A program made the position numbers and the translations under genes. Shown here piece after piece: positions 1 through 6,575 of a stretch of 11,592 nt of DNA. Position 1 is the stretch's first letter. Every line of letters starts with the position of its first letter. This stretch comes from Treponema sp. (GTDB lineage: Bacteria > Spirochaetota > Spirochaetia > Treponematales > Breznakiellaceae): NCBI GenBank assembly GCA_031255815.1, contig JAIRRU010000207.1, positions 1 through 11,592 of the forward strand, written 5' to 3'. The notes beneath the pieces are model-generated. The model saw only the letters and a list, made by a program, of their open reading frames with translations. It had not been told where the DNA came from and did not search any database.

Positions 1-159
1 GTGACCAACGATCCCGAATCCGGCTCGGCAAAGAACGCCAAGGCCCGCAGCCTGGGGATACCTATTATCGACGAAAAGCGCTTTCTGGAACTTCTGGCGG
101 ATCCCGCGCTGGCGGCGGAAAGCAGCCCCCCGCCGGACGGAGCCAGCCGGGATACTTGA
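1..159 (+). CDS. ligA: C-terminal end of a BRCT-domain protein, probably NAD-dependent DNA ligase LigA (5' partial)
   Basis: The reading frame is open from base 1 to a TGA at 157-159 and encodes 52 residues, so the gene begins outside the window. The peptide contains the pattern GSAKNAKARSLGIPIIDEKRF, which matches the end of a BRCT domain as found at the C-terminus of bacterial LigA (typically GSK..KA..LGI.IIDE..FL). LigA seals nicks in DNA using NAD+, and its BRCT domain helps DNA binding. The last 18 or so residues are a low-complexity tail rich in Ala, Ser, Pro and Asp. The GTG at base 1 is only an in-frame valine codon in the middle of the domain, not a start. The BRCT call is fairly firm. 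Assignment to ligA rather than another BRCT protein rests on about 35 residues and is less certain. Confidence 0.65.
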   Translation: MTNDPESGSAKNAKARSLGIPIIDEKRFLELLADPALAAESSPPPDGASRDT

Positions 160-203
160 GCGGCCCGGGTTTTAAAATAAACCGCAATTTCTTAAATTTT
201 ATT

Positions 204-320
204 GTTAGTTCTCTAAAACATACTTGACGAAAAAGTTAGTCTTTGCTATCTTTTCCGGCATGAGGCTGTTTCGAAACCAAGCGGGATCTGGAACAGGCCC
301 GGATGTTAGATAAATCTAAC
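204..320 (+). promoter_or_regulatory. Candidate metalloregulator operator region: GTTAG motifs and a palindrome
   Basis: GTTAG occurs at 204-208, at 235-239 (inside the promoter spacer) and at 305-309. The third copy is the left arm of a perfect palindrome, GTTAGAT-AA-ATCTAAC (305-320), which ends one base before the Shine-Dalgarno AGGAGG (322-327). The first copy is followed by CTAAA at 213-217, making a weaker TTAG-N4-CTAA dyad. The first two copies are 31 bases apart, close to three helical turns. TTAG/CTAA half-sites are typical of DtxR/IdeR-family iron and manganese repressors, but the spacing here differs from their consensus. The regulator is therefore an inference. Confidence 0.5.
224..252 (+). 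promoter_or_regulatory. Sigma70-type promoter for the iron-uptake cluster
   Basis: TTGACG at 224-229 and TATCTT at 247-252 are separated by exactly 17 bases. They match the -35 consensus in 5 of 6 positions and the -10 consensus in 4 of 6. Transcription would start near 259, leaving a leader of about 75 bases before the TTG start at 334. A GTTAG motif lies between the two hexamers, where a bound repressor would block RNA polymerase. Confidence 0.7.
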
Positions 321-333
321 CAGGAGGCTGGAA

Positions 334-1875
334 TTGCGTGGAAAGCCGGCTTTGTCTATCTTGCTTCTGTTTCTGGGAACGCTACTCGTTTCACCGCTGT
401 CTGCCGACGCCGGGTACTGGGAGGGGAAGGAGCGGGAGATGCGCCTTCTCCTGAGCGATGCCTACTACCGCTTCGTGGCCGGGGACATTGAGGGGGCCCG
501 GGCGCAGGTTGATAAGGCCTATACGGAACACTACCGGCAGGGGGATTTTGAAAGCAATATCCGGGCCCTTATTTCCGATGCCCGGGCGGAAAACATAGAC
601 GAGTGGTTCGATTATGTCAAAACCGCCCTGGGGGCAGGTAAGTCCCAAAAGGAAATGCGGGATGATTTTAACCAGCTTAACCATCTCCTCTCGGTAAGCG
701 CCCTGCGGCTTGACGGGAAGGAGGAACCCGCCGCGGTGACGGTAAACTGGGCCAAAACGGCGGAGGAAATGGCGGGTTTCCTGGAAAAAGCCTACCAGCG
801 TTACCTTGAAGGAGACCCGCAGGGCGCGAAGAACGAAGTGGACGTGGCTTATTTTCAATACTACGAAAAACTGGGCTTCGAGAAGATTGTCTTAACCCGC
901 ATTTCCGGCGCGCGGGCCAGCACGGTGGAATATCAGTTCAGCGCCGCAAAGCGGGCCATCAACCGGGCCGAGCCGGAAGCGGCGGTAAAGGAAAGCCTTG
1001 ACATCCTGGCGGCCTATCTCAGGGAAGACGCGGCCGTCCTGGACAGCAAGGTTGAAAACGCCCTGGGGGTCTTCCTGGGTTCCCTGCTGATCATTGTCCG
1101 GGAGGGCTTCGAGGCCATTATTATCGTAGGGGCCATTATCGCCTACCTCCTTAAAAGCGGCAATAAAAAGAGCATCCCTCCGGTGTACTGGGGCTCCCTT
1201 GCCGCCCTGGCGCTGAGCGTCCTTATGGCCTGGATTCTGAACCGGATCACCGCCACCGTTGCCGGAGGGCAGAGCCAGGAGATCATCGAAGGGGCCACAA
1301 TGCTGCTGGCGGTGGCGGTGCTCTTCTATGTGAGCAACTGGATGGTTTCCAAAGCCGAAGCGGAAGCCTGGACCAGCTATATCGAAAGCAAGGTTCAGAG
1401 TTCCATTGCCCGGGGCAGCGTTTTTTCCCTGGCCTTCGCCGCCTTCCTCGCGGTATTCCGGGAAGGGGCGGAGACGATTCTCTTCTACCAGGCCCTTCTG
1501 GCCCAAACCAGGATCTATATCAATATGATATGGCTCGGCCTGGGTATCGGCATCGTTATTCTGGCGCTTGTCTATATCCTGATCCGTTTCCTCAGCGTCA
1601 AGCTGCCCTTAAAACCCTTTTTCCTGGGAACAAGCGTCCTGCTCTTTATCATGTCCCTTACCTTTATGGGTAACGGGATCAAGGAACTCCAGGAGGGAAA
1701 CCTTATCGGCGCCAGCCCGGTGCCGGGTCTTGCTCCGGTAGACATTCTGGGGATCTATCCCACCCTGGAAACCCTGATCCCCCAGATAGCGCTCCTGGCA
1801 ATCACCGTTGCTACCTTTGTTATCCAGATCCGGCGGAACGCCGCCAGACGGGCGGCTTCCGGGGCGGCGGCCTGA
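334..1875 (+). CDS. ftr1: FTR1-family iron permease with N-terminal periplasmic domain
   Basis: This 513-residue protein is an inner-membrane iron permease of the FTR1/EfeU family. The start is TTG at 334, six bases after a perfect AGGAGG (322-327); no in-frame ATG or GTG lies nearby. Residues 1-26 form a signal peptide ending ADA. Residues 36-235 form a periplasmic helical region containing two related repeats, about 42-96 and 152-206. About seven membrane segments follow. The REXXE iron-binding motifs of the family are present: REGFE at 256-260 in the first helix and REGAE at 376-380 in the fourth. A conserved EG (319-320) lies in the third helix. EfeU homologues lack the large N-terminal domain, whereas the Campylobacter and FetM-type proteins associated with P19 carry one. 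First gene of the cluster, 71 bases before p19. Family assignment is secure; iron as substrate comes from family knowledge. Confidence 0.93.
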   Translation: MRGKPALSILLLFLGTLLVSPLSADAGYWEGKEREMRLLLSDAYYRFVAGDIEGARAQVDKAYTEHYRQGDFESNIRALISDARAENIDEWFDYVKTALGAGKSQKEMRDDFNQLNHLLSVSALRLDGKEEPAAVTVNWAKTAEEMAGFLEKAYQRYLEGDPQGAKNEVDVAYFQYYEKLGFEKIVLTRISGARASTVEYQFSAAKRAINRAEPEAAVKESLDILAAYLREDAAVLDSKVENALGVFLGSLLIIVREGFEAIIIVGAIIAYLLKSGNKKSIPPVYWGSLAALALSVLMAWILNRITATVAGGQSQEIIEGATMLLAVAVLFYVSNWMVSKAEAEAWTSYIESKVQSSIARGSVFSLAFAAFLAVFREGAETILFYQALLAQTRIYINMIWLGLGIGIVILALVYILIRFLSVKLPLKPFFLGTSVLLFIMSLTFMGNGIKELQEGNLIGASPVPGLAPVDILGIYPTLETLIPQIALLAITVATFVIQIRRNAARRAASGAAA

Positions 1876-1903
1876 ACCGCTTTTCTTGTTTATGGTACCA
1901 AAG

Positions 1904-1921
1904 CCGGGTCTTGAGACCCGG
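1904..1921 (+). promoter_or_regulatory. Stem-loop between ftr1 and p19
   Basis: CCGGGTC (1904-1910) and GACCCGG (1915-1921) form a perfect 7-bp stem with a TTGA loop, ending 11 bases before the p19 Shine-Dalgarno. It is followed by seven A residues, not T, so it is not a normal intrinsic terminator for this direction. It could mark an RNA processing site or protect the 5' end of a p19-proximal mRNA. Role inferred. Confidence 0.5.
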
Positions 1922-1946
1922 AAAAAAATTATAAGGAGAAAGTACG

Positions 1947-2540
1947 ATGAAAATCAGAACTCTGACGGTACTTCTTTTGTTCGGCGCCTGCGCCGCGGCC
2001 GCTTTTGCCGGCGGTCGGTCGGGAGGGACTAGGCCCGCCAGTATGGTAAACCCTGGCGAGACCGCGGGATTTGAGGAATTCCCCCTGGGAGATGATTTTG
2101 AGCTTGGCCCCCTCAATGTGGCGGGGGTGTTCTTTCAGCCTGTCGATATGATTCCCGCGTCGGCAGGGCTTCCCGCATCCCAGTCGGACATGCACCTGGA
2201 GGCGGATATCTCCGCCCTGGAGAACGATCTGGGCTACGGGGTGGGGGATTTTGTTCCCAATCTGACCGTCCAGTACGTAATCATCAAAAAAAATACCAAT
2301 GAAAGCGTGGAGGGCACTTTTATGCCTATGAACGCCAGCGACGGCCCCCACTACGGCGCCAATATCAAGCTGCCCGGAAGCGGCGGCCCTGGCGAGTATA
2401 CAGTGCGCTTCCTCATCCAGAACCCTGAAACCCAGGGCTACGTGCTGCATGTAGACCAGGCCACGGGGGTTCCCGGCAGGTTCTGGGGCGCTCCTCTGGT
2501 GGCGGAGTGGGATCTGACTTACGCCGGGCCGGCCTGGTAG
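1947..2540 (+). CDS. p19: P19/Tp34-family periplasmic iron/copper-binding protein
   Basis: This 197-residue exported protein belongs to the P19/Tp34 family (Campylobacter P19, Treponema pallidum Tp34). Family members are dimeric metal-binding proteins with an immunoglobulin-like fold that support iron uptake. The start ATG is preceded by AAGGAG (1933-1938). The signal peptide ends either at AFA (residue 21, signal peptidase I) or at Cys15 in FGAC, a relaxed lipobox of the kind spirochaetes use; Tp34 itself is a lipoprotein. Family landmarks are DMHLEADI at 81-88 (His83, Glu85), FMPM at 125-128, DGPHYGANI at 132-140 (His135) and HVD at 168-170. These supply the His, Met and Glu residues that coordinate metal in P19 structures. 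The gene sits directly after its usual partner ftr1. Identification is firm; membrane anchoring is uncertain. Confidence 0.93.
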   Translation: MKIRTLTVLLLFGACAAAAFAGGRSGGTRPASMVNPGETAGFEEFPLGDDFELGPLNVAGVFFQPVDMIPASAGLPASQSDMHLEADISALENDLGYGVGDFVPNLTVQYVIIKKNTNESVEGTFMPMNASDGPHYGANIKLPGSGGPGEYTVRFLIQNPETQGYVLHVDQATGVPGRFWGAPLVAEWDLTYAGPAW

Positions 2541-2549
2541 AAGAACCCG

Positions 2550-2608
2550 GAGAAGGGGGACAGGGGGAAAAGGAGGTGTTTTTTTCCCGGCGCCCTGTTC
2601 CCCTTTTC
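2550..2608 (+). promoter_or_regulatory. Long intergenic stem-loop with an exposed Shine-Dalgarno-like loop
   Basis: Bases 2550-2565 pair with 2593-2608 over 16 bp, counting two G-U pairs. The 27-base loop contains AGGAGGTG (2571-2578), a perfect Shine-Dalgarno sequence, and a run of T. GGGAAAA (2565-2571) can pair locally with TTTTCCC (2582-2588), again leaving most of that motif in the loop. The structure starts ten bases after the p19 stop and ends 19 bases before the next start. It could attenuate transcription after p19 or control translation of the next gene. Confidence 0.55.
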
Positions 2609-2627
2609 TTTTCCGGCGGCGTTAAAG

Positions 2628-3881
2628 ATGCTTAGATACCTTATCCAGGTAATTGAAAATTTGCTCGCCACAGGGATTCTCGCGGCCTTTTTGTTCGCCT
2701 CTCTCCAAAAAGGGGAGCGCCAAAGGAAAAGGCTGCTTTGGGGCTGCGCCGCCGGTTCGGGCGCGGCCCTGATCCTTTCGGTGCTGCGCCGGACCACCGC
2801 CCTTATCAACCGGGGTTTTTTTAATACCTGGATCTTATCCTTTGCCATTCTCTTCGGCGTGTTGTTTATTTTACTGCAATGGGGGCTGGTTAGAATAAAT
2901 ATAAAAGGGCGCCCTTCCGCAAGCGAGGGCTTTCCGGATTATGTCTGCGCCCTCCTTTTAGGCGCGTTGCTTTTCTACGCCCTGCCGGTAATTTTTCTCT
3001 ATCCCGCGGAATTTGTACTGGCCGGTCAAAGCATATTCAGTACCGATTTTCTTTTCAAGCTTATAGGCTATCTGGGGGGGTTGGCGCTGGTAAGCCTTAG
3101 CGGTTTCGCCCTTTATAAAAGCGCCGGGGCCCTGCCGGCCTCGCTTTTACGGATCTTCCTTACCCTTGCCCTGCTTGTCAACATCGTTAACCAGGCCGTC
3201 GCCATCGTCCAGTTCCTTCTGGCCCGGCGGATCATTCCCATGATCCGCTGGCTTTTCCGGATCGTTGCCGCCGCGGTCAATTATAATTTTGTTTTTCTCT
3301 ACGCGCTTATGGGGCTTGCCTTCCTGCCCCCGCTCATCCTGTTTATAAACAGTTTTCGATCCCGCCTTACCTGGAAAAACCCGGCGGAACACCGGAAGAT
3401 AAGAGCCGCCCTGCGCAAGGATCGGCGCTGGTGCCTTACGGTGGCCGCGGGTTTCGGGCTCTCCGTTTTTTCCCTCACTTTCGTAAAGGCGTATATTGAA
3501 CGGGGGGTGGAACTCTCCCCGGCGGAACCTATGACCATTGAGGGAAGGGAGATACTGATCCCGGTTGAACGGATACAGGACGGCCATCTTCACCGCTTTA
3601 ACTATACGGCCGCGGAGAATATCGAAATGCGGTTTATCGTAATAAAGAAGAACGAGACCGCCTACGGGGTGGGCCTGGACGCCTGCGATATATGCGGCCC
3701 CACCGGGTACTACGAACGGAAGAACGAGGTTATCTGCCGCCTCTGCGATGTGGTGATGAACATTTCTACCATCGGATTCAGGGGAGGTTGCAACCCGGTG
3801 CCTTTGGCCTATACCCTGCGCAGGGGGAACATGGTGATTGACACGGAAGATCTGGAAAAAGAACGGACGAGGTTTAAATAG
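2628..3881 (+). CDS. DUF2318-domain polytopic membrane protein (Cj1660-like)
   Basis: A 417-residue membrane protein with about eight hydrophobic segments across residues 5-290. A soluble C-terminal domain (about 295-400) then carries a conserved cysteine cluster: Cys353 and Cys356 (CDIC), Cys370 and Cys373 (CRLC), and Cys388 (GGC). The surrounding words LDACDICG, GYY and GGCNPVPL are the signature of DUF2318 (Fe-S-membrane). The domain probably faces the periplasm and could bind iron or an Fe-S or other metal centre, but its biochemical role is not established. In Campylobacter the equivalent gene, Cj1660, also follows p19. The ATG at 2628 has only a weak GGCGG upstream; the strong AGGAGG lies about 50 bases away in a stem-loop. 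The frame is the same as p19 and has no stop between the p19 TAG and this ATG. Family call is strong, exact start moderate. Confidence 0.88.
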   Translation: MLRYLIQVIENLLATGILAAFLFASLQKGERQRKRLLWGCAAGSGAALILSVLRRTTALINRGFFNTWILSFAILFGVLFILLQWGLVRINIKGRPSASEGFPDYVCALLLGALLFYALPVIFLYPAEFVLAGQSIFSTDFLFKLIGYLGGLALVSLSGFALYKSAGALPASLLRIFLTLALLVNIVNQAVAIVQFLLARRIIPMIRWLFRIVAAAVNYNFVFLYALMGLAFLPPLILFINSFRSRLTWKNPAEHRKIRAALRKDRRWCLTVAAGFGLSVFSLTFVKAYIERGVELSPAEPMTIEGREILIPVERIQDGHLHRFNYTAAENIEMRFIVIKKNETAYGVGLDACDICGPTGYYERKNEVICRLCDVVMNISTIGFRGGCNPVPLAYTLRRGNMVIDTEDLEKERTRFK

Positions 3882-3917
3882 AGTCTGTCCATACTGTAGA
3901 CACATTATGGATAGACT
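3882..3917 (+). repeat. 11-bp imperfect inverted repeat before the first permease gene
   Basis: AGTCTGTCCAT (3882-3892) pairs with ATGGATAGACT (3907-3917) over 11 bp, with one G-U pair and a 14-base loop. It starts immediately after the upstream TAG. There is no T run after it, so it is not a classic terminator. It may be an mRNA structure, a protein site, or the remnant of a short inverted-repeat element. The sequence alone does not decide. Confidence 0.5.
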
Positions 3918-3955
3918 TCCTTGAAATAGCGGTATTGCTTAAAAGAGGAACAGCT

Positions 3956-5245
3956 ATGTTTTGGAGAATGATAGGGGGCGCCCTTTTCAGGCAGCGGGGG
4001 AAGATGCTGATGGTGGCCTTCACCGTGGCCCTGGGTTCTTCCCTGGCGACAGCTATGCTGAATGTGATGTTTGACGTGGGGGACAAGGTGAACCAGGAAT
4101 TGAAAACCTACGGCGCGAACATAAACGTTATGCCCCGGGGGGCTTCCCTGCTGGACGATCTCTACGGGGTCAGCGAAGGTTCGGGGGTGTCGGACAAATA
4201 CTTAAACGAAGCCGAGCTGGGAAACATTAAAACTATTTTCTGGGCCTTTAATATCGTGGACTTTACCCCCTACCTCAACGTCCGGGCGCGCCTGCTTGGC
4301 CCGGGAGCCGGAGGGGAGGTGAAACTGGTGGGAACCTGGTTCGACCGCCATCTGGAACTGCCCACCGGGGAGGCCTTGGATACGGGGATGCGGAACATGA
4401 AAAGCTGGTGGGATCTGCGGGGCCGCTGGCTTACCGGGGACGACCGGGACGCCGCCATGGCAGGGGAGGCCGCCGCGGCCCGCTACGGGCTTAAACCGGG
4501 AGACGTGCTAAGGGTGCAGGCGGGAGGCCGGGAGAGAGAATTTACGGTGGAGGGGATCTTCAACGCCGGGGGGGACGAGGACGAGCAGATCTATGTGCCC
4601 CTGCAGGCGGCCCAGGAACTGGCCGGCCTGCAGGGCCTGGTAAGCCGGGTAGAGGTAAGCGCCCTGACCACGCCGGACAACGAACTTTCCCGCCGGGCCG
4701 CCCAAGACCCCCGCAGCCTTTCGATTAAGGAAATGGAAATCTGGTACTGTACCGCGTATGTAAGCGCCATCTGTTACCAGATAGACGAGGTAATCCGGGA
4801 CGCCGTTTCCAAGCCCATCCGGCAGGTCGCCGAATCCGAGGGAGTGGTGCTGGAAAAGACCCAGCTCCTCATGCTGCTGATCACCATCCTGAGCCTTGCC
4901 GGTTCCGCCCTGGGGATCTCCAACCTGGTTACCGCCAGCGTGATGGAACGGGCCGGCGAGATCGGCCTGCTCAAGGCGCTGGGCGCCCACGACGGGCCCG
5001 TCTCCCGCCTGGTGCTGGCGGAGATCCTTATCACCGGAATCATCGGCGGGGTAGGGGGCTACTTTATCGGACTGGGCTTTGCCCGGATCATCGGGCAGTC
5101 GGTTTTCAACTCCGCCATTGACATTAAACCCATGGTCATCCCCCTGGTGGCGGCGCTGGTATTTTTAGTAACCCTTGCGGGAAGCATCCCTTCCATCCGG
5201 CTGCTCCTTTCCCTGCGGCCGGCGGAGGTGCTCCATGGCCGCTAG
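3956..5245 (+). CDS. FtsX/MacB-like ABC transporter permease (first of two, Cj1661-like)
   Basis: A 429-residue ABC permease with FtsX/MacB topology. One membrane helix lies at about 14-38 and a large periplasmic domain at about 40-300. Three C-terminal helices follow, at about 303-328, 353-378 and 395-417. The cytoplasmic coupling motif MERAGEIGLLKALGA at 330-344 is typical of FtsX-domain proteins contacting a LolD-type ATPase. The periplasmic word WYCTAYVSAICYQ (263-275) with Cys265 and Cys273 appears characteristic of the P19-linked permeases. The ATG at 3956 is preferred because AGAGGAA (3944-3950) lies at proper spacing; the in-frame TTG at 3935 has no Shine-Dalgarno. This topology usually drives mechanical work or extrusion across the envelope rather than import, so its part in iron uptake is unexplained. 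It should pair with the second permease and the ATPase downstream. Confidence 0.88.
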   Translation: MFWRMIGGALFRQRGKMLMVAFTVALGSSLATAMLNVMFDVGDKVNQELKTYGANINVMPRGASLLDDLYGVSEGSGVSDKYLNEAELGNIKTIFWAFNIVDFTPYLNVRARLLGPGAGGEVKLVGTWFDRHLELPTGEALDTGMRNMKSWWDLRGRWLTGDDRDAAMAGEAAAARYGLKPGDVLRVQAGGREREFTVEGIFNAGGDEDEQIYVPLQAAQELAGLQGLVSRVEVSALTTPDNELSRRAAQDPRSLSIKEMEIWYCTAYVSAICYQIDEVIRDAVSKPIRQVAESEGVVLEKTQLLMLLITILSLAGSALGISNLVTASVMERAGEIGLLKALGAHDGPVSRLVLAEILITGIIGGVGGYFIGLGFARIIGQSVFNSAIDIKPMVIPLVAALVFLVTLAGSIPSIRLLLSLRPAEVLHGR

Positions 5246-5300
5246 TATCCAGTCTCTATTCAAAAGGCGGATAAAGGAATGAATAAGCCGCCCTTTTCCC

Positions 5301-5330
5301 CGCCTTCGTGCGCCTTCTTCGCCTTCGCGG
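5301..5330. repeat. Short CGCCTTC repeat cluster in the gap between permease genes
   Basis: CGCCTTC occurs at 5301-5307, 5311-5317 and 5320-5326, then CGCGGTAAATTT follows. Read on the minus strand this is ACCGCGAAGGCGAAGAAGGCGCACGAAGGCG-like, closely resembling the short 'accgcgaaggcgcgaagg' type of intergenic repeat seen in many unrelated bacterial genomes. It lies in the 155-base gap at 5246-5400, which otherwise shows no gene or terminator. Confidence 0.45.
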
Positions 5331-5400
5331 TAAATTTCTTTAAACCGCTATGCAATCCGCTATCCCATTGTTGTCCGGATACCAGGAGCCAGTTGCGCTC

Positions 5401-6537
5401 ATGAACAAACAGCGGTTTTACCTCAAAATGGTACTGAGTTCCCTTCTCCGCAGACGTTCCCGGATGATCGTGGCCCTTCTGGCGGTGGCGGTCGGGGCGA
5501 CGATCCTCTCGGGGCTTATCACTATCTATTACGATATCCCCAAACAGATGGGGCTGGAATTCCGCTCCTACGGGGCCAACCTGGTGTTTATCCCCTCGGG
5601 GAACGCGGCTACCATCAGCCGGGAACAGGCCCTGGAGGCTCTGTCCTTCCTGCCCCCGGCAAGCCTTATCGGCGCCGCGCCCTACCGGTACCAGACGGTG
5701 AAGATCAACGAGCAGCCCTTTATGGCGGCGGGCACGGATCTTGCCGGGGCGAGGAAAACCAGCCCCTACTGGCTGGTATCGGGGCGCTGGCCCGAAAATT
5801 CCGGGGAGGCCCTGATCGGCCAGGAAGTAGCCGACACAATCCGCCTTCCCGGGGGCAGCGTTTTTACCATTACCGGAACCGGCGCCGGGGGGGAGAACTT
5901 TAGCCGGAGCTTTACCGTAACCGGGATACTCCAGACAGGCGGAACCGAGGAGGCCTTTATCTTCATGTCCCTCCCGGATTTTGAAGCCATGATAGGGGAG
6001 ACGGGGCGGATCGATGTGGTGGAATGCAGCGTTTCCCTCCCGCTGGAAGCCCTGGAGGCGCTGGCGGCCCGGATTGGCGGGCTGGTTCCGGGGCTGAGCC
6101 CCCGGCTGGTCAAGCGGGTTACCGATTCGGAGGGCGCAGTCCTGGGCAAGCTCCAGGCCCTGATTTACCTGGTAACAGTGGTAGTGCTTCTGCTCATCAT
6201 GATCTGCGTGGCTACCACCATGATGGCGGTAATCGCCGAGCGGCGGCGGGAGATCGGCCTGCGGAAAGCCCTGGGGGCCTCCAACAGAAGCCTGGTAGGC
6301 GAATTCCTGGGGGAAGGGGCGTTCCTCGGCGGCCTGGGGGGCGTCCTGGGGGCGATCTTCGGTTTTTTCTTCGCCCAGACAGTGGGGCTCAAGGTGTTTA
6401 ACCGCTCCATCACCTTCCAGCCCCTGCTGGTTCCGGTAACCCTGGCCGCGTCCATCCTGATTACCGGCCTTGCCTGCCTTATCCCGGTGCGGAACGCCAC
6501 CGAGGTAGATCCGGCGATTGTACTGCGGGGGGAGTGA
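5401..6537 (+). CDS. FtsX/MacB-like ABC transporter permease (second of two, Cj1662-like)
   Basis: A 378-residue paralogue of the preceding permease with the same layout. A first helix lies at about 21-45 and a periplasmic domain at about 47-250. Three C-terminal helices follow, at about 253-278, 305-328 and 342-363. The coupling segment ERRREIGLRKALGAS at 280-294 matches FtsX-family proteins and is the expected contact with the ATPase. Both permeases share the word YGAN just after the first helix (residues 52-55 and 57-60), supporting descent from one ancestor. The ATG at 5401 is chosen because AGGAG (5384-5388) precedes it, though 12 bases is a long gap; the in-frame ATG at 5350 has no Shine-Dalgarno and would add a non-conserved leader. 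The ATPase gene begins 38 bases after the stop. The two permeases are predicted to form a heterodimer. Confidence 0.88.
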   Translation: MNKQRFYLKMVLSSLLRRRSRMIVALLAVAVGATILSGLITIYYDIPKQMGLEFRSYGANLVFIPSGNAATISREQALEALSFLPPASLIGAAPYRYQTVKINEQPFMAAGTDLAGARKTSPYWLVSGRWPENSGEALIGQEVADTIRLPGGSVFTITGTGAGGENFSRSFTVTGILQTGGTEEAFIFMSLPDFEAMIGETGRIDVVECSVSLPLEALEALAARIGGLVPGLSPRLVKRVTDSEGAVLGKLQALIYLVTVVVLLLIMICVATTMMAVIAERRREIGLRKALGASNRSLVGEFLGEGAFLGGLGGVLGAIFGFFFAQTVGLKVFNRSITFQPLLVPVTLAASILITGLACLIPVRNATEVDPAIVLRGE

Positions 6538-6575
6538 AGGCGGACAGCGGGGGGAGCGGGCATAAGGAGCGGGAT

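Noticed and set aside
160..200. Possible terminator after the ligase-like gene
   Set aside because: Only weak short pairings such as GGTTT/AAACC are present, without a strong GC stem directly followed by a T run.
253..333. Riboswitch in the ftr1 leader
   Set aside because: The leader is only about 75 bases and shows one short palindrome, not the multi-helix structure of a known metal or flavin riboswitch.
303..491. ATG-started reading frame overlapping the beginning of ftr1
   Set aside because: It lies in another frame of a clear signal peptide and permease gene, has no Shine-Dalgarno before its ATG, and its product has no recognisable features.
892..1506. Long minus-strand reading frame opposite ftr1 (204 codons)
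   Set aside because: It is a mirror of a GC-rich coding strand; the translation is glycine- and proline-rich low-quality sequence and the opposite strand has intact REXXE motifs.
3147..3905. Minus-strand reading frame of 252 codons opposite the DUF2318 gene
   Set aside because: The plus strand encodes a recognisable membrane and cysteine-cluster protein; the antisense product resembles nothing and has no ribosome site.
3882..3917. Insertion sequence end
   Set aside because: No transposase, target duplication or second end is visible, so it is listed only as an inverted repeat.
5350..5400. Earlier in-frame ATG for the second permease
   Set aside because: There is no Shine-Dalgarno before 5350, and the extra 17 residues do not resemble the start of this permease family; 5401 has AGGAG upstream.
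6534..6575. Earlier GTG start for the ATPase overlapping the upstream stop
   Set aside because: The added residues are charged and glycine-rich and outside the normal ATPase start; GTG 6576 has AAGGAG at correct spacing and gives the usual family length.
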